Positions 32,273 through 42,777 of a stretch of DNA of 64,000 nt are shown piece by piece. The stretch is from NCBI GenBank assembly GCA_020912385.1, contig CP087214.1, forward strand, positions 310,001-374,000. The letters run 5' to 3'. The position numbers and the translations under genes were made by a program. The stretch comes from Neofusicoccum parvum. Taxonomy: Eukaryota; Ascomycota; Dothideomycetes; Botryosphaeriales; Botryosphaeriaceae. The notes beneath the pieces were generated by a model that made no database searches, had not been told where the DNA came from, and worked only from the letters and a program-made list of their open reading frames with translations. Position 1 is the first letter of the stretch, and each line of letters starts with the position of its first letter.

Positions 32273-33309
32273 CGACCATGAATGATGCAAGCGTCAAGCT
32301 CATTCACGTACGTTGCATACAGAAGCTGCAGGAAGGATGATCCTGTCCTGATGATGGGCACCAGGGGAGTTCAAGGAGTTCCGTTGTGGGCGGAGCATGC
32401 TTTAGTGCGTCGAAGGACGCGATGGATACCCTCAGGCCTCGTGCCAGCGTGGCTGTACTGGAGCCGAAATTCTTCATATTTAATACTTAATGGGCGTGTT
32501 TTCAATACCACAACTTTTATGCCACATTTGAGACACAAACTACCAAGTACCTACACAGGCTGTGCGTGCCTGAGGGCAAGTGAGCAGGCGTTTCAGAAGG
32601 CATAAAAACACGCCGTCTGACCGGCTTGCGGCCGTATTCGTACTGGGGTACCCGCATGTGGCGTGCCAGAGCCACCACACAGCCTCCACTAACTGGTTCA
32701 GGCTCAGCCTATCTCTCGACGGGCTGGGCAGCGGACGGGCGCGGCCTGGCATGGGTGCGGATCCTTGCGGGGAAAGCTGGCGGACTCAAAAGCTTGTGGG
32801 CCGTCGAGCGGAGCGACAGCGGACACCGAGAGCCGAAGGGCCGAGCGGGCTTGCAGCTGAATCGTGGGACGCGCTGCGGGAGCTGGAGCTTACCTGCTGC
32901 TACTTATCAACGGGCTTTAGCTCGCCCTGCACCGCCGCCTTCCCGCTGCACGCACGCCCCGTGTGCTCACATCACATCATCGTGCTAGGCAGCAGTTTTG
33001 AACTTCAACCGCCCAAACGGTCGACGCTCGACCGCCCTGCTTCCCCGCGCATTCCTGCCTGGCGCTTCGTGCTGCACTAGAGCACCGGGGCACTGACGCT
33101 GTTCTCGTTCCCACTTTCACATGCGATCTGATATCGCGTCTCGTGCTTTTCCGCCGCGTCACAGCTCAACTCACCTCACCTGTCCCGTTCCCCTCCACCA
33201 AAACAACCCGCGTCTCCGCCACCCGCAAGAAACCCACGAGCAAGAGCTCGGAGTCCACGGCCTGCAAACAGCTCACAACTAACCTTCACCGCCACCAATT
33301 ACCTCCTCC
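32273..33309. other. Intergenic between two PY-motif genes
   Basis: Includes the arrestin 3' end and the C-rich promoter/leader of the next gene. No supported coding signal. Confidence 0.4.
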
Positions 33310-36291
33310 ATGCCACCCCGCTCGCCCTCCCGCTCGCCCTCGCGCGGCAGCCTCGCCCTGGACGACACGCACCTCGCGCCCTACCCCTCGCACCCGGCGC
33401 CGCCCTCGCCCTCCTTCACCAACTCGACCATCTACCGGCCCAACGACGACTCGTACTCGGATGCCGACACCGAGGACATGGGCTCCGGCATCGCCACGCC
33501 CGTCACGCTCGACGGCAGCGGCGGCCCGCGCTCCGGGTCGCCGACCAGCCACGCCAGCCTACGCTACGAAGACCTGCCGCCCAGCTACGAGGAGGCCCAG
33601 CAAGCAGCAGCAGCGGCGGCGGCGGGCGGCGTGCCCGTGTACGCCGCCGCGTACGAGCACCCCACCGCCGGGGGTCCGCAGGCGAGTCCGTTGGACCAAC
33701 ATCACCAGCAACAGCAGCCGCCGCCGTTCGCGGAGAGAACGGGCAGCGACCCGGTGCTGCCGGCGGTCGAGCGGCTAGTGATTCGCGAGAAGGAGCGGGC
33801 GGCGAGCGAGCAGGGGTCGGAGCGGAGCGCGTTCTCGGGCGGCGGGGAGCGGAGGACCGGGAGCGTCGGTGACGGGAGCGGCTCTGGCGCTGCAGCCGGC
33901 GCTGGTGGCCGGATGAGCTTCGCGGCGGTCGAGGGCCTGGCGAGCGAGCACCACGGCGTGCTGGAGGTGGCACTGCAGTGGGCGCATCCGGCATACCACG
34001 CGGGCGACCGGAAGGAGCCGGTGGCGGGCGGAGACGCTGGGCTGGCGCGGCCGGTGGTCGTGCCGCAGGTGAACGTCGCCGCTCCGCGGGATAGTGGTGA
34101 GGAGGGGGAGGAGGACGGGGACGAGGAAGAGGGAGCATACGGCCCCGCCAACATCCTCGCCTTCTCCCGCGCCTACGCCACCGCCCTCCAGGCCCACGGC
34201 GTCTCGCTGCCCATCTTCATCGCGTTCCTGGACGGCCTGAACGCCGTCTGCCACGCCGCCCGCGCGCCGGCCTCGGACGACGACCGCAGCCCCGACGCGC
34301 CGGAGCCCGACCTCAGCCTGGTCGAGACCTACCTCGCCCGCGCCAACGCGCTGTTCTTCGCGTCGCGGGGGCTGCTGATCCGCGTGGTGGACGTCGACGG
34401 CCTGCTCGACGACGTGATCCGGCTGTCGGCGTCGCGGCGCAGCCTCCGCGACGCGCTGGCCGGCGACGTGACGAGCCCGGCGGCGACGGAGCGCGAGCGC
34501 GTCGAGGCGCTGGATCCGTGGGTCGAGAAGCTGGTGTGGGAGGGGCTGCCGCCGACGACGCTGGGGCTCTGGGATCTGCGAGGGCAGAGGGGCGAGGAAG
34601 AGCAGCGACAGCAACAACAGCAGCAGAGGACGATGACGGCGGCGGCGGCGACGACGGGTGCGTGGATGCCCCAGCAGACCACCGGCTTCGCGTCGCCGCC
34701 CGCGCCCACGACGACCACAACCAACGCCTACGCGTCCGGCGAGTTCTACAGCGCGCCCGAAGGCGTCGCCGGCGGCTACCTCGACGAGAAGGCGCAGGCC
34801 CGCGCCTGGGCCGCCGAGCACGAAGAAGAAGACGAAGCCGACCGGCTCGACCCGAACCAGGCCGGCCCGTCGGCCAGCCGCCGCCCCTTCCCGCCCTTCC
34901 CCTCCGCCAGCCCTTTCCCCCCTCTGGGCCCCTTTCCCGGCTTCGGATCGTTCCCGCCGGCGCCGCCGCCGCCGTTCGGCGACCACGCGCGGTGGGCGGA
35001 CTGGGGCCAGAGCATGGGGCGGCGCTGGGCGGACTGGGGCACGCATTTCGGGCGGAACTGGGCGCAGTGGGGCCAGGATTTCGGCAGCAGGGCGGCGGCG
35101 TGGGGGCAGGAGGTTGGGCGGGGAGCGGAGGCGCTGGGGCGGGGGGTCGAGGAGAGGGCGCAGCAGGGGTTCTGCGGGCCCGCCGGGGCTGCCGGGAGAG
35201 GAGGAGGGGGCTGGGGGCATGCTGGGAGGGGAGGAGCGGCGTTCTTCGGAGGGAGGGGGCGCTGTGTCGGCGGCGGCGCGAGAGGCTGGGGGCCCGGCGG
35301 GCCGTACGGGCCCGGGTTTGGGTTTGGCGGGCCGAGAGGCTACGGGTTCGGTGGGCCGAGAGGGTATGGGTTTGCCGGGAGGGGGGTGGGGATGGGCTGG
35401 GCTGGCAGAGGCGGGCATCAGCTTCGCGGTTGGGGCGGCGCTGGCGGCCATGCCAGCCAGTACGGCACGTTTGGGCCGCCTGCGCAGGGCGAAGCGCAGA
35501 GGAGCGGAGAGAGCGTGGAAAGCGCTGTGGCTGAATCAGCGCAGCAGCAGCAGCAGCAGCAAGCCGCCTCTCGTGACACGCTGCCGTACGATAGCACCAC
35601 GACCCTCAACGACCGCATCAGCCTCAACGACAACGACGTCGACTCCGACCATGACAAGGACGAAGACGAAAACGACGACGCCGAGAGCGACTCTGAGCTC
35701 GACGAGATCGAGGTCTACTACCTCAAGCGCATGCGCTCCATCGAGGAATCCGCCGCCGAGGCCCTCGCCAAGGGCAAGCGCTCGCAGACAGACGTCGAGC
35801 GCGAGCGTGAGAGGGCCATCGACAAGGCAAACGCCGACCGCGAGAAGGCAACACGCAAGCTCGAGGCGAAGCGGAAGAAGGTCGAGGGGCGGCGCGAAAT
35901 GAAGGCGAAGCGGAAGGAGTGGAAGGAGAGCAGGTCGGCGCACCGCGCGGCGCGGCGGGAGGGAGAAGCGGGGCCGGCGGAGGGGAGGAAGGCCGAAAAG
36001 AAGAGGTTGAAGAAGGAGTGGAGGGACGCGAGGGGCAAGTGGAAGGAGGGCAGGAAGGAGGAGCGGTGGGCGAAGAAGCGCGAGCGAAAGGAGAGGCGTC
36101 GTGATGGTGGTTGTGGTGCCATGTTGGACCAGCCGCGCGGGCAGCAGCCCCAAGGCCAGGGATTGGATGTGGGCGTGGCGGCGGCAAGAGATGAGGGTGC
36201 TCGTGCTGCCGCCGGTGCTGATGCTGGTGCGTCGACGGCGCCTCCGCCGCCACAGCTGCTGTGGGTCGTCGTTGAAAATCTCGAGAACTGA
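33310..36291 (+). CDS. Large low-complexity protein with PY motif and Trp-rich amphipathic repeats (993 aa)
   Basis: A single intronless frame. Residues 1-150 are Ser/Pro-rich with a PPSY motif at 90-93 (context LPPSYEEAQ) and an Ala run. Residues about 275-420 form the one ordered-looking block (NILAFSRAYATALQAHGVS, FIAFLDGLNAVC, then a helix with VETYLARANALFF). Residues about 558-620 hold WADWG/WAQWG/AAWG units spaced about 11 residues apart, like a lipid-binding amphipathic helix. A Gly-rich FGFGGPRGYGFGG segment follows (near 660-700), resembling prion-like/RGG sequence, then poly-Gln and an acidic stretch. The last 200 residues are a long charged single helix rich in Lys, Glu and Arg. 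Family not recognised; the PY motif suggests Rsp5 interaction, as in the arrestin next door. Confidence 0.75.
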   Translation: MPPRSPSRSPSRGSLALDDTHLAPYPSHPAPPSPSFTNSTIYRPNDDSYSDADTEDMGSGIATPVTLDGSGGPRSGSPTSHASLRYEDLPPSYEEAQQAAAAAAAGGVPVYAAAYEHPTAGGPQASPLDQHHQQQQPPPFAERTGSDPVLPAVERLVIREKERAASEQGSERSAFSGGGERRTGSVGDGSGSGAAAGAGGRMSFAAVEGLASEHHGVLEVALQWAHPAYHAGDRKEPVAGGDAGLARPVVVPQVNVAAPRDSGEEGEEDGDEEEGAYGPANILAFSRAYATALQAHGVSLPIFIAFLDGLNAVCHAARAPASDDDRSPDAPEPDLSLVETYLARANALFFASRGLLIRVVDVDGLLDDVIRLSASRRSLRDALAGDVTSPAATERERVEALDPWVEKLVWEGLPPTTLGLWDLRGQRGEEEQRQQQQQQRTMTAAAATTGAWMPQQTTGFASPPAPTTTTTNAYASGEFYSAPEGVAGGYLDEKAQARAWAAEHEEEDEADRLDPNQAGPSASRRPFPPFPSASPFPPLGPFPGFGSFPPAPPPPFGDHARWADWGQSMGRRWADWGTHFGRNWAQWGQDFGSRAAAWGQEVGRGAEALGRGVEERAQQGFCGPAGAAGRGGGGWGHAGRGGAAFFGGRGRCVGGGARGWGPGGPYGPGFGFGGPRGYGFGGPRGYGFAGRGVGMGWAGRGGHQLRGWGGAGGHASQYGTFGPPAQGEAQRSGESVESAVAESAQQQQQQQAASRDTLPYDSTTTLNDRISLNDNDVDSDHDKDEDENDDAESDSELDEIEVYYLKRMRSIEESAAEALAKGKRSQTDVERERERAIDKANADREKATRKLEAKRKKVEGRREMKAKRKEWKESRSAHRAARREGEAGPAEGRKAEKKRLKKEWRDARGKWKEGRKEERWAKKRERKERRRDGGCGAMLDQPRGQQPQGQGLDVGVAAARDEGARAAAGADAGASTAPPPPQLLWVVVENLEN

Positions 36292-38139
36292 CCGCTGAGG
36301 GGAACAAGGGAAGTGAGGGGCTCCAAAATGAATTTTTCATGCGTGTTCGACGCGGCGTCTGCGAATGGGGAAATAAGGCGATCAGTCCCGGGCTGGGTAA
36401 TGATTTGTACGAGTAACGGTGAGCCGTGTGTTGCGATAAGTTTCATGTAGCAATACGCATGTCCTCTGCGGATTCCACGGGCTTTCCGAAGGCGTTTCAG
36501 GCATGCCAAAGAGTGGTGAGAGTGCTGTGTCAGTGTGATCGGGAAATGGAACGTGGGTGGGCCATACGACAATGCGGTATAGCGGATGTGTATCACGTCT
36601 GCTGTCGGGAGGCGAAGTGGTGATGGACGAGCGGGCTCCATGGCATGCAGGGCCCGACGGCCGCCCGACCTGAAGTGCCGCCGCAGCGACTAGTTGTTTC
36701 TCCGCGTGGAGATCATCATTGTGGCTTGTCTAGCGGCCGTTGGTGTTGAGACCTTTCCCGTCCCTGTACTTTCTTCCCGTTCGCTAAAGTCTCCCCGTAC
36801 GTCACAGCTGACAGGGGAACCCCTTTTGCACCCCGCATCCACATTTTTTTCTCTGACTCGACAACATTGCTTCCTCTCATGACCCTTTTTCCACAGGCCT
36901 TCCACGCACAAGCCATAGAAAAGGGAACTTCCGAATTGCTTGTTTCCGCGGCGTGGTTGTGGCTTGCGGTGAGGGTTGGTTCCGGATCCCAATGAGGTCT
37001 CTGCACGCTTTGAGCCGACTGTCCGGCGCGCTGGGTTGATCCCCTCGGAGCTTAAACCCTTAAAGCAATTAGCTATAGGGGATTCAGAGCCTCATAGGCG
37101 TGTCGGGCGCCAAGATCAACGCCAAGTGACCAATGCAAACGAACAATGGCGGCCTTTTTTTTTCGAAGCCATTGACCAACATGGCGATGGCTCCCTGCAC
37201 ATCAAACCAGGAGAACTGGCGACCTGAGGCACTAAGCAGAAGGAAAGGGGATTCCGGTGCTGTGATTGCTCGACGCTATACCGCTCTTTCTTGGAGGGGC
37301 GCATCACCATCAATCATTTGAGGTCTGCCGCTTTGGTTCTGGTCTGCGGCACCGACGCTGGAGGGAGCCGACTGGATGTCAGAGCTTGCCGCGGGAGTGG
37401 GGCATTATCAAACTGCGATTCAGCCCTGTGACGTATGCTAACAAGGCTTGCACGCGTCTTTGATAAGCCTCAATCTCTTCCCAAAGTCATCTGAACTACT
37501 CCGGCGAGTATTTCGGAAAATTAGGTAGATCTGGCGATCGCTATATGCGTCCTTGTCTGAGCCTCAACAACTGCGCCTCATCCTTCACCGCCACGAAGGA
37601 GACCTGTCAGCGACTGTTTGTCAATGTTGGGGAATCAAGACTGCGGTTGGCGTCGTGTCTCGGCAGTGTTGAGACGCATGGTGTTGCGCGGCGGGGGCTC
37701 GTAACTCGGAAGACTGGGAAGCGGCGAGTCAAGCCGCAACGACAACTCAGTCGATGATCTTCAACGCTCGATTTCCTTTGACTCGGGAGAGAGGAGATTG
37801 GTTACCCGGACAAGGCAGCTGAAACCCCGCAGATCCTCCTCTTATCGACGAGCCTACCTGAATAGGCCGCACCAAGGCCACGACACAGGGTTAAGCGCTG
37901 CTTGAACCAGGGACTCGGACTCTCCACAGGACAGAATGAGGATGCGTGGTAAGGCAGGGCCTACTTGCAGTCTATGCGCGGCAACCAGGCGCCAGTAGGG
38001 ACGAATGGGCAAGCAGCCAAGCGTTGAGTTTGAGGAGGATGACGATCGTCGCCAGTTCAGCCGTGCCAGGTGAGCGACCCATGTTCGTCATCATGGATGT
38101 TAGTTGCGAATGAGACGGAAGAAAACTAGTGGAAAAGAG
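36292..38139. other. Intergenic, no supported gene
   Basis: About 1.8 kb of short overlapping frames. No repeat, tRNA or mobile-element signature recognised. Confidence 0.4.
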
Positions 38140-38147
38140 CATATAAG
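38140..38147 (+). promoter_or_regulatory. TATA box of the secreted Gly/Leu-rich protein gene
   Basis: CATATAAG sits about 130 bases upstream of the ATG, followed by a C/A-rich leader ending in CAACCACA just before the ATG, a pattern of highly expressed fungal secreted genes. Confidence 0.5.
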
Positions 38148-38271
38148 AAAGGCGAGTTGCCCGCCTGACAAGACTTCATCCACCACAGCCTGCTCAAGTG
38201 CATCAACCCGACGTTCTCTACTCACTTTCAAACCAACCCAAGTCACTCTTTCGACAACAACATCAACCACA

Positions 38272-39028
38272 ATGAAGTTCTTCTCCGCCTTCGCTCTCTC
38301 CAGCCTTTTCGTTGGCTCCATTGCTGCCCCTGTTGCGGACAAGCGCCAGGATGTCGGCTCCGTCCTGAGCATTGTCACTGGCCTGTACTCTGAGGTCCAG
38401 CAGTACACCAGCGTCATCAGTGAGTCCACACCACGCATCTTTACAACGAAAACTGTGCTCACATCCTCTCAGACTCCACCGCCTCCAACATTGGCCCTCT
38501 GTCCACCCTGGCTCAGAACCAGACCGCTGCCACCGAGTACCAGAACCAGGTCGCCCAGCTCACCACCCTCGTCCAGGGCAGCGTCACCAAGGTCACCGCC
38601 CTGGCTGGCCAGACTGGTGCTGGTGGTCTGACCACCCGTGCTGTCGACGCCGATGCCGTCGCCGGCATCCTCAGCAACGTCCTCCTTGAGGTCAACGGCG
38701 CCCTGAACAACGTCAACGGCACCCTCGGTCTCGGTAAGTGCCCCCCTGCGGTCACGGCGTCCTGCGCGAGCCCCAATGCTAACACAGCGGCTCAGGCTCC
38801 CTCCTCAACCTCGCCAGCCCTCTCACCGACTCCCTCTCCGGCCTCCTCAACGGCGTTGAGTCCCTCGTCTCCGGTGTCCTCAACCTCGTCCAGGGTCTCC
38901 TCGGCGGTGTCCTCAGCACCCTCGGCCTCAGCAGCGCCCTGTCCGGCCTGATCGGCAGCAACGGTGTCCTCGGCGGCCTCCTCGGTGGCGTCACTGGCGG
39001 CAACGGTGGCCTCCTCGGTGTCTTGTAA
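38272..39028 (+). CDS. Secreted cell-surface protein, kexin site, Gly/Leu-rich tail (213 aa)
   Basis: Exons 38272-38419, 38473-38733 and 38796-39028 give 213 residues. A signal peptide (MKFFSAFALSSLFVGSIAA) is followed by PVADKR and then Gln, a kexin site leaving an N-terminal Gln. The middle (about 30-135) is an alpha-helical domain with spaced hydrophobics (SIVTGLYSEVQQYTSVI, LSTLAQNQTAATEYQNQVAQ), similar in style to hydrophobic-surface-binding or galactomannoprotein-like fungal wall proteins. The last 77 residues repeat Leu/Gly units (GLLGGVLSTLGLSSALSGL) and contain no cysteine, so this is not a hydrophobin. No GPI-type C-terminus. Probably secreted and surface-active; the family is not certain. 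Confidence 0.8.
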
Positions 39029-39923
39029 GATGGTTGTACCTGATCTCGGCATGGGTGAAGCAGCACTGTCATGAGTTCGATTCTTCGGTGTCATATTTAG
39101 ACCTTCTGCGGGCTGAGCTCGAGAGCGTTGGGTTACGATGCGAGCCTGGCTCGGCCTCTGTAGTTACGATGTTGCGACCCGCAGCAGCAAGCAATTGATT
39201 CTTGAAAACGCGCGTGTGACTTGTGAGATCGAGTGAGCTGCGAGTGAGACCGATTTGTTTCTGCGAGTGAGACAAGCTAGCAGCGGCACGCGGCGCTGCG
39301 ATTCGCTCGCCTGGCGCCCGGGTGATGCACAGCAGATCTGGCGGAACGGTCGGGACGGCGGCGCGACATCCCTGCGGCAGGTAGAAAGGGTCGGCAGCTT
39401 TGCGCGCACGCTCTCGGGCGTCCAGTTCTGCGGTGTCGCATTGATGAGGTGCAGATAGGGTCGAAATTTCGGCGTTTCACGAGTCGCAGCAACGGGCGAG
39501 GGTGGGAAACGCGGGGCCCACTGCTGGGTAGGGCAGGCAGCTAGCCCGGCCGCGTCGACCCTCGTCTCTCCCGCGCCTCTCCGCCTCCGCCCAACCCCAA
39601 AAGTCTATCTGCTTCACTTAGGGCTCACTCGCTGCCCGCCACGGTACTCGTTACCACTTTCGCTCGTTGATCCTCTTCGCTTCTCCCCTCCGCTTTTTGC
39701 GCGCCCTGCCGCCCTCGATTCCAGCGCCCACCGCTGCCGCGCCGGGAAGGAGAGCTTCTGGCCACTTGGAGCTTGCCTCGTATCGCGCCCTCGCTGACAT
39801 CAGATCGCGAGATCCCACGGCTCCTTCCTGGTGCCTGCGCCCTGCATACCTTTGACTCTTCAACTGCCCGACTGCCTGCACCCTCCGCCGACCTACCCGC
39901 TCGCTGTCCCTCCAGCCCGCACC
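39029..39923. other. Promoter region of the nonaspanin gene
   Basis: GC-rich. The final 300 bases are a pyrimidine-rich leader. Minus-strand open frames here are not supported. Confidence 0.4.
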
Positions 39924-42206
39924 ATGCACGCTGACGTCCGGTTCCCCCGCCTGCTGGCTCTCTTGGCCCTCGCCGCGAACCTCGCACACGCGTTTTATAT
40001 TCCAGGTACGAGCACCGCAACCCAGCCGCCATGATTGTGTAGTAACGTTGCCCCAGGCTGGTCCATCAAGAGCTACGCCGACGGCGAGACCATCCCTCTT
40101 TTCGTGAACAAGGTTTACTCGGACAACACCCAGCTACAGTATGCCTATGCCGAGCTCCCGTTCGTCTGCCCGTCCACTGGTCGCCGGTCTGCCGGTGCCA
40201 GCGGCGCCACGCTGTCCCTGAACCTCGGCGAAATTCTCCGTGGCGATCGCATAATCCTGTCCGATTACGAGCTGGTCATGGGCGTCGACGAGGAGGCTCG
40301 GTACCTGTGCAGCACCAAGGTGGACAGGCGCGGATTGGAGAGGGCCAAGGAAATCGTCAAGGATGGCTATGTTGCCGAGTGGATTGTGGACAATTTGCCC
40401 GGCGCGACGAGCTTCGTCACGACCGACAAGTCGCGCAAGTACTACGCTGCCGGCTTCAAGATGGGCTACGAGGACTTCAATCCTGCCACCGGGAAACCTC
40501 GCTACTACATCAACAACCACGTAACCCTGGTCATCCGTCACCGCACTGCTCCCGGGCGCGACGGCGAAAACGGCAAAAAGGTCATTGTAGGCTTCGAAGT
40601 CTACACCAAGAGCATTGAGGCTAGCAATCGCGACAGGAATGGAATTCCCAAGGACCTCCACAACGTCGAAAAGGGCCTTGAACTTCACATCACTCCGAAC
40701 AACACGGACCTCCAGACCAGATATGCGGACTCTTCGTACGTCCCTGATGAAGAAGACATTGATGACGATGCCACTCTCACGATTCCGTACACGTACTCGG
40801 TCTACTTCCGCGAAGATGACAAGCTCGAGTGGCAGAACCGCTGGGACATGTATTTCGTGAACCAGGAAGATAGCCACAAGATTCACTGGATTGCCATCAT
40901 CAACTCTCTCTTGATCTCTGCTATTTTGACGGCTACGGTCGCTGTCATCTTTACCAGGACAGTCCGCGGTGATATCAAGGGCTCGAGTGACATCGAGAAA
41001 CCCAAGATTAATCGCCCGAAAACCACCAAGTCTCCCAGGAAGAGCGCTGAGAAAGGCGGTCTTTTGGGACAGGTGGATGATGATGACGGAGACGCCGACA
41101 TTTCATCCGACGATGAGCCCCTTGAAGATATCACGGGTTGGAAACTTCTCCATGGTGATGTTTTCCGCGCTCCTGCATACGGTGGACTGCTCGCTCCTCT
41201 TGTTGGATCCGGCTCTCAGTTGGTCTTTATGGCAACCGGGCTGCTGCTTCTGAGCGCTTTCGGAATTCTCAACCCAAGTTTCCGTGGCGGCTTCATCAGC
41301 GTCGGCCTTGCGCTCTTTATCTTCGCTGGCATCCTCTCCGGCTACTTTTCTGCACGCGTTTACAAGACTTTTGGCGGTCAGCGCTGGCAGAAGAACGTTG
41401 TAGTGACTGGCACCCTGATTCCCGGTCTTCTTTTCGCAACAATTTTCATTCTGAACCTCTTCGTTTGGGCGCAAGCGTCCAGCACTGCCATTCCCTTCGG
41501 CACACTAATAGCACTTCTGGTGCTCTGGCTGCTCGTTCAACTTCCTCTGGTATACGTCGGTAGCTGGTACGGCTTCGAGAAGGTTGGTCCCTGGACCCAC
41601 CCAGTCAAGACCAACGCCATCCCCCGCCAGATTCCGCCGCAGATGTGGTACATGAAGGGCATCCAATTCGCGCTGCTTGCTGGTCTTCTTCCCTTCGCTG
41701 TCATCTTCATCGAGCTTCTCTTCGTTTTCAAGAGCCTCTGGCAAGACAAGAGTGGATACTACTACGTCTATGGTTTCTTGGCAGCAGTGTGCTTGATTCT
41801 CTTCATCACAGTCGTAGAGGTCACGATTGTCGCGACATACAACCAGTTATGCTCCGAGGTAAGCCTCTCTCGTTTTCTTGAAGACGCAGCGCTAACGTAA
41901 GCTAGAACTACCATTGGTGGTGGCAGTCTTTCTTTGTGGGAGGAGGCTCCGCCCTGTGGGTGTTCTTGGCCTGCACCTGGTATTACGTCTTCAAGCTTCA
42001 CATCACTGGATTTGTTTCGAGCATGCTCTTCTTCGCCTACAGCTTCCTTGCCTGCCTCGTTTACGGCCTTCTTACTGGCACAATCGGTTTCCTCGCTGCG
42101 TATGCTTTCGTGCGCAGGATCTACGGGTAAGTGATAACAGCTTCGTGCCCAGCCTGATCAATGAAACTGACGGAATGTGATTTTCAGAGCGATTAAAGCG
42201 GATTGA
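39924..42206 (+). CDS. EMP70: EMP70/TM9SF nonaspanin (transmembrane 9 superfamily)
   Basis: Exons 39924-40005, 40057-41858, 41906-42126 and 42188-42206 give 707 residues. A signal peptide is followed by the conserved FYIPGWSIKSYADGETIPL start of nonaspanins. A lumenal domain (to about 310) includes the family signature YAYAELPFVCP, then nine membrane segments. The tail ends IKAD, a KxD/E Golgi-retention signal that binds COPI. Nonaspanins are Golgi/endosomal membrane proteins involved in adhesion, membrane-protein sorting and metal homeostasis in yeast. An acidic insert (VDDDDGDADISSDDEPLED) lies in the cytosolic loop after TM1. Yeast has three paralogues; the symbol denotes the family rather than proven orthology. 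Confidence 0.94.
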
Positions 42207-42777
42207 GCATGTTTAGCGTCAGCGAGCGAGTCTACTTATACGCATGACAGCGACCCTTTTCCCGGTCTCAAAATATCCTCGATTTGCACCCCTCTTCTCT
42301 TTCCTGTTTGCTTTCATAGGGTTGGGGCTATCGGGATTCGGGGGTCCAGGAGTTCGGTAACGAGTAATGTGAAAGTGGTCTAGGACAAGTATCTCGATTT
42401 CTTTTTTGCTGTGAAGGTCATGTTTTAGGAGATTCGCTACTGAATCAGAAAGAATTTGGTCAGGATATCTGGCATGCATTAATAAGCCGTCTTACTATCC
42501 TTGTACATACCAATTCGTCTCTCGTCTGGATCACATAGTATGGATGATTTCCCATCTTTGTTTCCTTTCCCTGGCGTCGGCAACAAAGAGTACTGATTGT
42601 ACAGAACCGGGTATTCTTGGCGACCAGGTTCCCTTTGCAATCATAGTCTTTGTTCGCGACTCTGAACAACGAGATCTGTTGTTCCCTCGTAACATACTCT
42701 TCCTCTTCCTCGCCTCTTCATCAACACGGTTCTATCTGCGAAGTTCTGCACTTCTGTGACTCACATCTCTATTGATC
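42207..42777. other. Intergenic between nonaspanin and kinase genes
   Basis: AT-richer untranslated sequence, no coding signal. Confidence 0.4.

Noticed and set aside
33503..35657. Long minus-strand frames opposite the 993-residue gene
   Set aside because: Mirror translations of a GC-rich low-complexity gene; the plus-strand frame has the start context and ordered blocks.
37900..37960. Possible tRNA B-box like sequence
   Set aside because: No cloverleaf could be folded around it and the A-box is missing.
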